In this document: piece by piece, positions 42,217-49,790 of the stretch | Layout: every line of letters begins with the position of its first letter | How positions within the stretch are numbered: position 1 is the stretch's first letter | NCBI RefSeq assembly: GCF_008704935.1 | Contig: NZ_CP023692.1 | Coordinates: 3,295,001-3,359,000 of the forward strand | Length of the DNA: 64,000 bases | Source of the DNA: Streptomyces vinaceus | GTDB taxonomy: Bacteria; Actinomycetota; Actinomycetes; Streptomycetales; Streptomycetaceae | Direction of reading: 5' to 3' | Translations under genes and position numbers: made by a program | Notes under the pieces: generated by a model | Database searches by the model: none | What the model saw: the letters and a program-made list of their open reading frames with translations, nothing else | What the model was told of the DNA's origin: nothing

Positions 42217-42987
42217 ATGGAGAACAAGGTCGCCCTCGTCACAGGAGCCGCGGGAGGCATCGGTCTTGCCGTAGCCCGCCGGCTCGCCGAAGAGGGCGCG
42301 ACGGTGGCCGCGGTCGACCGGGACGCCGACCGGCTGCGGGAATCGGTGGAGAAACTGGTCGCCGACGGGCTGGACGTCCACGCCCACCCGGCCGACGTCA
42401 CCGTCACCGCGCAGGTCGAGGCCGTCGTCGACGCGGTCGAGACGGAACTGGGCCCGCTGGACTTCCTCGTCAACACGGCCGGGATCCTGCGCCTGGGCGA
42501 GGTACGGGACTTCAGCGACGAGGACTGGCTGCAGACCTTCGAGGTCAACGTCAGCGGCGTCTTCCGGCTGTCCCGCGCCGCCGTCAACCGGATGATCCCC
42601 CGCAACCGCGGGGCCATCGTCACGGTCGCCTCGAACGCCTCCGGCACCCCGCGCACCGCCATGGGCGCGTACGGAGCCTCCAAGGCCGCCGCGACCATGC
42701 TCACCAAGACGCTCGGCCTGGAGGTGGCCAAGCACAACATCCGCTGCAACATCGTCGCCCCCGGCTCCACCGACACGGCGATGCTCGCCTCCATGTGGGA
42801 GGACGAGCAGGGCCCCGCGAGGACCATCGCGGGCAGCCCCGAGTCCTTCAAGGTCGGCATCCCGCTCGGCAAGCTCGCCCGGACCAACGACATCGCCGAA
42901 TCCGTGATCTTCCTGCTCTCCGACCGCGCGGCGCACATCACCCTGCACGTCCTCACCGTGGACGGCGGAGCCACGCTCGGCGCGTGA
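42217..42987 (+). CDS. DhbA/EntA-type dihydro-dihydroxybenzoate (or dihydro-hydroxyanthranilate) dehydrogenase
   Basis: 256 residues, classical SDR. It has TGAAGGIGLAVARRLAEEG near the start, NTAGILRLGEV, SNASGTPRTAMGAYGASKAAA (split; catalytic Tyr and Lys) and PGSTDTAML near 188. The last stretch is the fingerprint of 2,3-dihydro-2,3-dihydroxybenzoate dehydrogenases. Because it is adjacent to PhzD and PhzE homologues rather than EntB/EntC, its substrate should be trans-2,3-dihydro-3-hydroxyanthranilate, giving 3-hydroxyanthranilate. The ATG at 42217 has GGGAG seven bases before it; a TTG at 42211 is the alternative. It is 19 bases after the DAHP synthase stop. Confidence 0.85.
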   Translation: MENKVALVTGAAGGIGLAVARRLAEEGATVAAVDRDADRLRESVEKLVADGLDVHAHPADVTVTAQVEAVVDAVETELGPLDFLVNTAGILRLGEVRDFSDEDWLQTFEVNVSGVFRLSRAAVNRMIPRNRGAIVTVASNASGTPRTAMGAYGASKAAATMLTKTLGLEVAKHNIRCNIVAPGSTDTAMLASMWEDEQGPARTIAGSPESFKVGIPLGKLARTNDIAESVIFLLSDRAAHITLHVLTVDGGATLGA

Positions 42988-43065
42988 GCCCGGCCCCGCC
43001 GCTCCCGCCCACCCCATCCACTCCTGCGCACCCCTTTTGAGGAACAGACATCCGAGAGGACAGTC

Positions 43066-43689
43066 ATGGCCGGCATACCGACCATCGAGCCCTATCCCCT
43101 CCCGACCGCGGGAGACATTCCCCCGTCCGTACCGCAGTGGACCTTCGACCCTGACCGGGCCGTACTGCTCGTCCACGACATGCAGCGCTACTTCCTCGCG
43201 CCGTTCCCCGACGCGCTGCGCGCCGAGCTGACGGACAACGCCGTCCTGCTGCGGGAGCACTTCAAGGCCCACGGCGCCCCCGTCGCCTACACCGCCCAGC
43301 CCGGCGGCATGACCCCCGAGCAGCGCGGGCTGCTCGCCGACATCTGGGGCCCGGGGATGCGTACGACGCCCGAGGACCGCGAGGTGGTCCCCGCGCTCGC
43401 GCCCGCCCCCGAGGACTGGGTCTGCACCAAGTGGCGCTACAGCGCCTTCTTCAACACCGACCTGCTGGAGCGCATGCGCGCGGCCGGCCGGGACCAGCTC
43501 GTCATCTGCGGCGTCTACGCCCACGTCGGAGTGCTGACCACGGCCATCGAGTCCTTCAGCCACGACATCCAGACCTTCCTGGTCGCTGACGCGACCGGCG
43601 ACTTCAGCGAGCTGGAGCACCGGCTGGCCATCGACTACGCGTCCAAGCGGTGCGCGGTCGTCACCACCGCCAAGGAGATCGCGGGATGA
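43066..43689 (+). CDS. phzD: PhzD-type isochorismatase (forms dihydro-3-hydroxyanthranilate)
   Basis: 207 residues, isochorismatase-like hydrolase. The beginning ([20 protein letters not shown]) and the core ([18 protein letters not shown]) follow Pseudomonas PhzD closely. D38 in VHDMQ is the catalytic aspartate position. [36 protein letters not shown] and [18 protein letters not shown] are also conserved. Reaction: hydrolysis of aminodeoxyisochorismate to trans-2,3-dihydro-3-hydroxyanthranilate and pyruvate. It has only the hydrolase domain, without the aryl-carrier domain of EntB-like siderophore enzymes. Its stop overlaps the phzE-type start by four bases. Confidence 0.93.
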   Translation: MAGIPTIEPYPLPTAGDIPPSVPQWTFDPDRAVLLVHDMQRYFLAPFPDALRAELTDNAVLLREHFKAHGAPVAYTAQPGGMTPEQRGLLADIWGPGMRTTPEDREVVPALAPAPEDWVCTKWRYSAFFNTDLLERMRAAGRDQLVICGVYAHVGVLTTAIESFSHDIQTFLVADATGDFSELEHRLAIDYASKRCAVVTTAKEIAG

Positions 43690-45617
43690 CCTCACCCCTG
43701 CTGGCCCGCATCCTGGGCCCCAACCCACCCCCCTTCGCCCTTCTCTACCGTCCCGAGGCCACCGGTCCCGGAATCCTCGACGTGATCATCGGCGAGAGCG
43801 CCACCGTCGACTCGCTGGCGCATCTCCGTGCGTCAGGTGCCGCGGACGGAGCGGACGGAGCGCACGGACGGACCACGTCGGCCGGGCCGGCCGCGGGCGG
43901 CGCCCGGCACGAGGTGCTCGCCCTCGTCCCGTACCGGCAGATCTCCGAGCGGGGCTTCGCCGCCCCCGAGGAGGACACCCCGCTGGTCGCGATGACCGTC
44001 ACCGGACAGGAGCGGATCTCGCTGGTCGAGGCGCTCGCCCGGATCCCCGACCTGCCGATCGAGCTCGAAGGAGGAGCGTTCGACGTCTCCGACGAGGAGT
44101 ACGCGGACACCGTGCGCCGGGTGATCGCCGACGAGATCGGCGAGGGCGCGGGCGCCAACTTCGTCCTGAAGCGGTCCTGGACCACCGGCATCCGCGCGTA
44201 CTCCACCGGCCACGCCCTGACCCTCTTCCGGCGGCTGCTGGAGCGCGAGTCCGGGGCGTACTGGACCTTCGTCGTGCACACCGGCGAACGCACCCTCGTC
44301 GGCGCCAGCCCCGAGCGGCACGTCAGCCTGCGCGAGGGCACCGCCGTCATGAACCCGATCAGCGGCACGTACCGCTACCCGGCGGCCGGGCCCTCGCTGC
44401 CGGAGGTCATGGACTTCCTCGCCGACACCAAGGAGGTCGACGAGCTCTACATGGTGGTGGACGAGGAACTCAAGATGATGGCCCGGATCTGCGAGGGCGG
44501 TGCCCGCGTCGACGGCCCGTACCTCAAGGAGATGGCCCGCCTCGCCCACACCGAGTACTTCATCGAGGGACGCAGTACGCGCCCCCCGGAGGAGATCCTG
44601 CGCGAGACCCTGTTCGCCCCGACCGTCACCGGCAGCCCGCTGGAGAGCGCGGCCCAGGTGATCGCCAAGTACGAGCCCCGGGGCCGGGGTTACTACAGCG
44701 GCGTGCTGGCGCTGATCGGCCGCGACGAGCAGGGCGGCGACGCCCTCGACTCCTCCATCCTGATCCGCACGGCCGACATCGGCGCCGGCGGCGAGGTCCG
44801 CATCGGGGTGGGCGCCACCCTCGTACGCCATTCCGATCCCTGGTCGGAGGTGGCCGAGACCGCCGCCAAGGCGGCCGGGCTGCTCGCGGCCCTCGAATCG
44901 GGGGGCGGCAAGACCCGCTTCGCCACCCATCCCACCGTCCGCGCGGCCCTGGAGGACCGCAACCGCACCATCGCCGGCTACTGGCTCAAGGAGGACCAGG
45001 ACCGGGCGGCCGTCGATCCGGAGCTGGCCGGCCGGACCGTGCTGGTGATCGACGCCGAGGACACGTTCACGGCGATGATCGCCCGCCAGCTCGACTCCAT
45101 CGGGCTGGACGTGACGATCCGCCGGTACGACGAGCCGTACTCCTTCGACGGACACGACCTGGTGGTGATGGGCCCCGGCCCGGGCGACCCCCGGGACGGG
45201 GCCCACCCCAAGATCGCCCACCTGCGCACGGCGATACGGCACCTGCTGGACGAGCGGCGGCCCTTCCTGGCCGTCTGCCTCAGCCACCAGGTGCTCTCCA
45301 CGGCGCTCGGCTTCGACCTGGTCCGCCGCAGCGAGCCCAACCAGGGCGTGCAGAAGGAGATCGACTTCTTCGGCAGACCCGAACGGGTGGGTTTCTACAA
45401 CACCTTCGCCGCCCGCTCGCTCGGCGATTCGGCCGTCGTGCCCGGTGTCGGGCTCGTGGACATCAGCCGGGATCCGCAGACCGGCGAGGTGCACGCCCTG
45501 CGCGGGCCGCACTTCGCCTCCATGCAGTTCCACGCGGAGTCGGTGCTGACACAGAACGGACCGCGCATCACCGGGGACCTGCTGGCCTCGCTGACCGCGC
45601 GGATGCTCGCCGCCTGA
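43686..45617 (+). CDS. phzE: PhzE-type 2-amino-2-deoxyisochorismate synthase (anthranilate synthase fusion)
   Basis: 643 residues: a chorismate-utilising synthase domain fused to a class I glutamine amidotransferase. Synthase motifs: [10 protein letters not shown] near 222, [20 protein letters not shown] and [20 protein letters not shown] (here split from neighbours). The amidotransferase has [25 protein letters not shown] with the catalytic cysteine at 531, and FHAES near 618. In true TrpE-TrpG fusions pyruvate is lost to give anthranilate. PhzE keeps the enolpyruvyl group, and pairing with PhzD supports the latter. A 20-residue Gly/Ala insertion lies near 50-70. ATGA overlap with phzD; terminator at 45623. 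Confidence 0.93.
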   Translation: MTSPLLARILGPNPPPFALLYRPEATGPGILDVIIGESATVDSLAHLRASGAADGADGAHGRTTSAGPAAGGARHEVLALVPYRQISERGFAAPEEDTPLVAMTVTGQERISLVEALARIPDLPIELEGGAFDVSDEEYADTVRRVIADEIGEGAGANFVLKRSWTTGIRAYSTGHALTLFRRLLERESGAYWTFVVHTGERTLVGASPERHVSLREGTAVMNPISGTYRYPAAGPSLPEVMDFLADTKEVDELYMVVDEELKMMARICEGGARVDGPYLKEMARLAHTEYFIEGRSTRPPEEILRETLFAPTVTGSPLESAAQVIAKYEPRGRGYYSGVLALIGRDEQGGDALDSSILIRTADIGAGGEVRIGVGATLVRHSDPWSEVAETAAKAAGLLAALESGGGKTRFATHPTVRAALEDRNRTIAGYWLKEDQDRAAVDPELAGRTVLVIDAEDTFTAMIARQLDSIGLDVTIRRYDEPYSFDGHDLVVMGPGPGDPRDGAHPKIAHLRTAIRHLLDERRPFLAVCLSHQVLSTALGFDLVRRSEPNQGVQKEIDFFGRPERVGFYNTFAARSLGDSAVVPGVGLVDISRDPQTGEVHALRGPHFASMQFHAESVLTQNGPRITGDLLASLTARMLAA

Positions 45618-45622
45618 CGCGG

Positions 45623-45657
45623 CGCGGGGCGGTCCGGCATGCCCGGACCGCCCCGCG
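45623..45657 (+). terminator. Hairpin after the phzE-type gene
   Basis: CGCGGGGCGGTCCGG pairs perfectly with its complement around a five-base loop, six bases after the stop codon. It could end or attenuate transcription of the 3-hydroxyanthranilate genes before the KAS III gene, which has its own RBS 90 bases later. Confidence 0.8.
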
Positions 45658-45749
45658 GCCCCGTACCTGACAAGGTCCCGAAGACGCCGTTGTCGGCATT
45701 TCCGCGGGACGGAACCATGAGTTTCACGCAGTGTTGAGGAGTCGTAGAA

Positions 45750-46772
45750 ATGATCACGACGGGAAATCACGGTGCGCGCAATGCTTTTTCGGTGGGCGTG
45801 CTCGGTACGGGGTCGTACGTACCGGCTCATGTCGTTTCCAACGAAGAAGTCGGAGCGCCGGCCGGAGTCGATCACGAATGGATACTCGGCAAGACGGGAA
45901 TACGCGAGCGGCGTTGGGCGAAGCCCGATGAAGCAACATCCGATCTCGCGGTGATCGCGGGCCGGGCGGCGCTGGAGAGCGCCGGCATCCGCGCCCGGCA
46001 GCTGTCGTTCATCGTGGTGGCGACGTCCACCCCCGACCAGCCCCAGCCGCCGACCGCGGCCGTGGTCGCCGCCGAACTCGGCGCCGACCAGGGCACGGCC
46101 GCCTTCGACGTCAACGGCGTCTGCACGGGCTTCCTGTTCGCCCTGGCCACGGCCCAGGGCATGCTCGCGTCCGCCACCGGCGAGGGCTACGCCCTCGTCA
46201 TCGGCGCCGACGTGTACTCCCGGATCCTCAATCGGGAGGACCGGCGTACCACGATCCTGTTCGGTGACGGCGCCGGCGCCGTCGTCCTCGGCCCGGCGGC
46301 CGGGGAAGGGCGCGGCGTCCTGGCGAACCGGCTGGCCAGCTTCGCGGCCGACCGCCACCTCATCGAGGTCCCCGGCGGCGGCAGCCGCATTCCGACCACC
46401 GCCGAAACCCTCGCCGAGGGACTCCAGTACTTCACGATGAACGGCCGCGGCGTCCGCGATTTCGTCGCCGCGAACGTCCCTCCCGCAATCGACGCATTCC
46501 TTTCGGAAAACGACCTCACACCCGCGGACATCGCGCACTTCGTTCCGCACCAGGCCAACGGGCGCATGCTCGAAAACCTCTCCGAGGAAATCGGCGTGGG
46601 CACCGACCGCACCTGGACGACGTACGAGAGGTACGGCAACACCGGCTCCGCCTCCGTCCCGATCACCCTCGACCGCGCGGCGCGCTCCGGCCGGCTGGCC
46701 GACGGCGACCTGGTCCTGCTCGCGGGCTTCGGCGGCGGCATGGCCCTGGGTCTGTCGCTCATCCGCTGGTAG
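45750..46772 (+). CDS. KAS III-like beta-ketoacyl-ACP synthase / acyltransferase
   Basis: 340 residues of the thiolase fold. The FabH-type triad is complete: C125 in NGVCTGFLFAL, H267 in FVPHQANGRM and N297 in YGNTGSASVP. FGDGAGAVVL and GMALGLSLIRW end the family pattern. FabH-like enzymes condense acyl-CoA with malonyl-ACP, while some secondary-metabolism members transfer acyl groups to hydroxyl or amino groups. No ketosynthase, acyl carrier or PKS gene is present in the window, so a transfer or single priming reaction is more likely than chain building. GAGGAG precedes the ATG. NAT and hydroxylase genes follow on the same strand. Confidence 0.9.
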   Translation: MITTGNHGARNAFSVGVLGTGSYVPAHVVSNEEVGAPAGVDHEWILGKTGIRERRWAKPDEATSDLAVIAGRAALESAGIRARQLSFIVVATSTPDQPQPPTAAVVAAELGADQGTAAFDVNGVCTGFLFALATAQGMLASATGEGYALVIGADVYSRILNREDRRTTILFGDGAGAVVLGPAAGEGRGVLANRLASFAADRHLIEVPGGGSRIPTTAETLAEGLQYFTMNGRGVRDFVAANVPPAIDAFLSENDLTPADIAHFVPHQANGRMLENLSEEIGVGTDRTWTTYERYGNTGSASVPITLDRAARSGRLADGDLVLLAGFGGGMALGLSLIRW

Positions 46773-46842
46773 CCCCTCCCCCCGAGGACCCCCCTCCCCG
46801 CCCTCCCCCGTCCCGGGGGGCGACACCCTTCAAGGAGATTCC

Positions 46843-47667
46843 ATGCTGGACGCAACCCCGATCGACGACGCCCGGGTCGACGCCTACCTCACCCGGATCG
46901 GCGCGAGCCGGCCCGCGCAGCCCGACCTGGCCGGCCTGCGCCACCTGGCCGAGCGCGCCGTGCTGTCGGTCCCGTTCGAGAACCTCGACTACCACCTCGA
47001 AGGCCGCGAGATCCACATGGACAAGCGGTCCGTGGACAAGGTGGCGATCGACAACCGCGGCGGCGGCTGCTACGAGGTCAACCCGGCGCTCGGCTTCGTG
47101 CTGGAGGCCCTCGGCTACGAGGTCGACATCCTGCCGGGCCGCGTGCACCGCCCGGAGGGCGTGGGGCCGTTCCTCGGCCACCTCGCCCTCAAGGTCACCA
47201 TCGGCGACGACGCCTACCTCGTCGACACCGGCTTCGGCCGCAACAGCCGCTTCCCCCTCGACTGGAACAGCCGTGAGGTCCAGAGCGACCCGCACGGCGA
47301 GTACCAGCTCAAGGACGTGGAGGACAAGCCCGGCACCGTGGACCTGTGGCTCGGCGGCCGCCCGCTGTACCAGGTGGTCGAGACCCCGGTCCGCATCGAG
47401 GACTACGCCCCGTCGCTGTGGTGGTACCGCACCGCGCCCGACTCCTCCTTCATGCAGGCGCTGTTCTGCTCCATCCGCACCGAGAACGGTCTGGTGACCC
47501 TCAAGGGCCGCCACCTGAACGTCGTCGACGGCGACCAGCGCTCGAAGACCGTCCTCCAGGACGACGCCGAGGTCATCGCCGCGTACAAGACGCACTTCGG
47601 CATCAGCCTCGACCGACTGCCCACCGAGCCGGAGAACTCCATCACCACCGGCGTCCGCACCGACTGA
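46843..47667 (+). CDS. Arylamine N-acetyltransferase homologue (2)
   Basis: 274 residues, NAT fold with the intact triad C76 (RGGGCYEVN), H113 (LGHLALKV) and D128 (YLVDTGFGRN). The active-site DTGFGRN is the canonical form, unlike the paralogue at 21891. AAGGAGATT is five bases before the ATG. It lies between the KAS III-like gene and the aromatic hydroxylase gene, which hints that it transfers the acyl group made or loaded by the KAS III-like enzyme to an arylamine or arylhydrazine. That link is inference. Two NATs in one non-ansamycin cluster are unusual. Confidence 0.92.
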   Translation: MLDATPIDDARVDAYLTRIGASRPAQPDLAGLRHLAERAVLSVPFENLDYHLEGREIHMDKRSVDKVAIDNRGGGCYEVNPALGFVLEALGYEVDILPGRVHRPEGVGPFLGHLALKVTIGDDAYLVDTGFGRNSRFPLDWNSREVQSDPHGEYQLKDVEDKPGTVDLWLGGRPLYQVVETPVRIEDYAPSLWWYRTAPDSSFMQALFCSIRTENGLVTLKGRHLNVVDGDQRSKTVLQDDAEVIAAYKTHFGISLDRLPTEPENSITTGVRTD

Positions 47668-47683
47668 GAGAGTCCCAGAGGCC

Positions 47684-49300
47684 ATGGCTGACCTGATAGC
47701 CGGCGAGAGCCGGCCCACGAGAGAGGGCGAAGCGGTACCCGCCGCCGCCGGGGCGTCCGACCTGGACGTCCTGGTGGTCGGGGCCGGCCCCACCGGCCTG
47801 CTGACCGCCGTCGAACTGCTGCGGCGCGGCATCCGGGTCCGCGTGATCGACCGTGCCGTCGAACCCATGCTGACCCCCAAGGCCCTGTCCGTCTGGCCGC
47901 GCGCCCTCGACATCCTGGAGGACACCGGTCTGGGCGGCGTGGTCGACGAGGAGTCCGTACGGATCAACACGCTGAGCTACTTCTCCGAACGGCGCCCCCT
48001 GGCCTCCTTCGGGTTCTCGGACGACCTGGCGTGCCGCACCCTGCCCCAGCACGTCACCGAGCGGCTGCTCACCCAGCGGTTCGAGGAGCTCGGCGGCAAG
48101 ATCGAGCGCGGGGTGCGGCTGCTGGCCCTCGACGGGCTGGACTACTCCGGCCGGATCGAGGCCACCGACGGCGTGACGGCGGTGCTGGAGACCCCCGAGG
48201 GGCTGCAGCGGCTGAAGGTGCCGTTCGTCGTCGGCGCGGACGGCGCCGGCAGCGCCGTCCGGGGCCAACTCGGCGTCGGATTCGAGGGATCGACGTACGA
48301 GATGGCGTTCGCACTCATCGATGCCCGCATCGATGGGTACCTACCTCCGGACGAGTGCCACTTCTACCAGTCCGCCAACGGCGCGCTGGTGATCGTGCCC
48401 ATCCCGGGCGGGATCTTCCGGTTCCTGTCGGTGATGCCCCAGGGCGGCGGCGAGGTCGACGTCCCGATGATGCAGGCCGTCATCGACGAGCGCGGGCCCC
48501 GCGGCGTACGGATCAAGGAGGCGGTTTGGAAGGCCGTGTTCCGGGTTCACGCCCGGCGGGCGAGCGAGTTCCAGCGCGGCCGGGTCTTCCTGGCGGGCGA
48601 CGCCGCCCACGTACACAGTCCGGCCGGCGGGCAGGGCATGAACAACGGCCTCCAGGACGCGCACAACCTCGCCTGGAAGCTGGCCGCGGTGATCCGGGGC
48701 GAGTCCCCCTCCTCGCTGCTCTCCTCGTACGGCGAGGAGCGTGCGGAGGTCACCCGGCAGCTCGTGCGGGACACCGACTTCCAGACCAGGGCCTGGCTGT
48801 TCAAGTCCAGGGCCACGGTGGCGGCGCGCGACGCGGCGTTCCGGCTCCTCGACCGGACCGGGATCGTCTCGGAGTTCTACGCCCCGGTAATGGCCGGCCG
48901 CCGGCTCTCCTACCCGCCGGTCCGCGACACCCAGCAGCCCTCGGGCTGGACGGGCTGCCGCGTACGGCGTTCCCTGCCCGGCGCACTGGAGGTCGGGGCG
49001 GTCTTCCCGCGCCGTCTGGCACTCGCGTACGGGATCTCCGGAGCGGACGCCGACCCGCACGGCTGGAACTTGGCGGTCGTCCCGGACGGGAACAGGGCCT
49101 GGGAAGAGGAATTGGGCCACATCGTGGCGCAATGGCCACTGTTGCGGCAAGTGACGCTTCGGCGCCGCGACGCCGCCCCGCAGGCCGGATGTCGCTCCGC
49201 GGGGTTCTACCTGATCCGGCCGGACGGTCATATCGCCGCTCACGGCCATGCGCGGGATCTGGGACGACTCGAAGCGGAACTCCGACTCTCCTTTTCTTGA
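47684..49300 (+). CDS. FAD-dependent aromatic monooxygenase (flavoprotein hydroxylase, class A)
   Basis: 538 residues of the p-hydroxybenzoate-hydroxylase/PheA-TetX group. The FAD fold is LDVLVVGAGPTGLLTAVELL (27-47). VGADGAGSAVRGQLGV is the DG motif region. GRVFLAGDAAHVHSPAGGQG is the GD motif near 299-318. A thioredoxin-like C-terminal domain (about 400-538) is present with LAYGISGADADPHGWNLAVV. Reaction: NAD(P)H and O2 dependent hydroxylation of an aromatic acid or amine, possibly 3-hydroxyanthranilate or its derivative. It is 16 bases after the NAT gene and ends the rightward operon. Free reduced flavin from the FMN reductases is not needed by this enzyme class. Confidence 0.88.
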   Translation: MADLIAGESRPTREGEAVPAAAGASDLDVLVVGAGPTGLLTAVELLRRGIRVRVIDRAVEPMLTPKALSVWPRALDILEDTGLGGVVDEESVRINTLSYFSERRPLASFGFSDDLACRTLPQHVTERLLTQRFEELGGKIERGVRLLALDGLDYSGRIEATDGVTAVLETPEGLQRLKVPFVVGADGAGSAVRGQLGVGFEGSTYEMAFALIDARIDGYLPPDECHFYQSANGALVIVPIPGGIFRFLSVMPQGGGEVDVPMMQAVIDERGPRGVRIKEAVWKAVFRVHARRASEFQRGRVFLAGDAAHVHSPAGGQGMNNGLQDAHNLAWKLAAVIRGESPSSLLSSYGEERAEVTRQLVRDTDFQTRAWLFKSRATVAARDAAFRLLDRTGIVSEFYAPVMAGRRLSYPPVRDTQQPSGWTGCRVRRSLPGALEVGAVFPRRLALAYGISGADADPHGWNLAVVPDGNRAWEEELGHIVAQWPLLRQVTLRRRDAAPQAGCRSAGFYLIRPDGHIAAHGHARDLGRLEAELRLSFS

Positions 49301-49383
49301 ATGGCAATCCACCGATATCCGAACGGCGATATTCGGCCAATCAAATACCGGATAGCCCACCGGTTTCCTCGTTAGACTGCCCG

Positions 49384-49405
49384 TTCCCGTTCCGTTCCCA
49401 TACCA
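49384..49405 (+). promoter_or_regulatory. Candidate SARP box: two TTCCC repeats, 11-bp period
   Basis: Adjacent 11-bp units TTCCCGTTCCG (49384-49394) and TTCCCATACCA (49395-49405) lie in the 212-bp gap before the small secreted peptide (start 49513). The core agrees with the repeats before the SARP gene and before the WD40 gene. An inverted half GCGGGAACGG follows at 49418. Two units only, so weaker than the other sites. Confidence 0.5.
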
Positions 49406-49512
49406 CCGCCCACTCAAGCGGGAACGGAGAGGGACTGGAGCAGGAAGCCCCGTTGCGAATCTCTGTCACGTCGAAAGCGACACGGGATTTCCAAACACAC
49501 AAGGGGTTCGAA

Positions 49513-49689
49513 ATGCGCGGCAAGTTCGCTGGTCTGGTCGGTATCGTCGCCCTCGCCCTCACCCTCGGCCTGGGTACGGCGGTCGAGCAGGACCACACCG
49601 ACGGGACCAAGGGCCACTCGGTACTGGCCGAGGACAAGGGCCCCGGCGTCGCCCCCACCAACCCCCCGGTGCCCCCGAAGGGCATCTGA
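49513..49689 (+). CDS. Small secreted peptide, unknown function
   Basis: 58 residues. A Sec signal MRGKFAGLVGIVALALTLGL leads to a short, charged and Pro-rich mature part (EQDHTDGTKGHS, then VAPTNPPVPPKGI). AAGGGG lies upstream of the ATG. No family is recognised, and no modification enzymes, proteases or leader motif argue for a ribosomal peptide product. It follows the hydroxylase gene by 212 bases, with candidate SARP repeats in between, and a perfect terminator behind. A cluster-linked secreted peptide such as a signal or carrier is possible, but it may be a chance neighbour. Confidence 0.65.
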   Translation: MRGKFAGLVGIVALALTLGLGTAVEQDHTDGTKGHSVLAEDKGPGVAPTNPPVPPKGI

Positions 49690-49707
49690 CCAGCTCCCGC
49701 CGCGCAC

Positions 49708-49745
49708 ACAGTGGGCCCCGTCCGGTACCGGACGGGGCCCACTGT
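49708..49745. terminator. Perfect 38-bp palindromic terminator between convergent genes
   Basis: ACAGTGGGCCCCGTCCGGT is followed directly by its exact reverse complement (49727-49745). It is placed between the secreted peptide and the convergent SARP gene and can end both transcripts. Confidence 0.88.
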
Positions 49746-49790
49746 TCTACGGTCGTGCCGCGCGGCGCCCGCCGCGCGCCCGCGCCCCGC

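Noticed and set aside
41025..45617. A phenazine cluster, because of PhzC/D/E homologues
   Set aside because: phzA/B, phzF and phzG are absent and a DhbA-type dehydrogenase takes their place, which diverts the intermediate to 3-hydroxyanthranilate.
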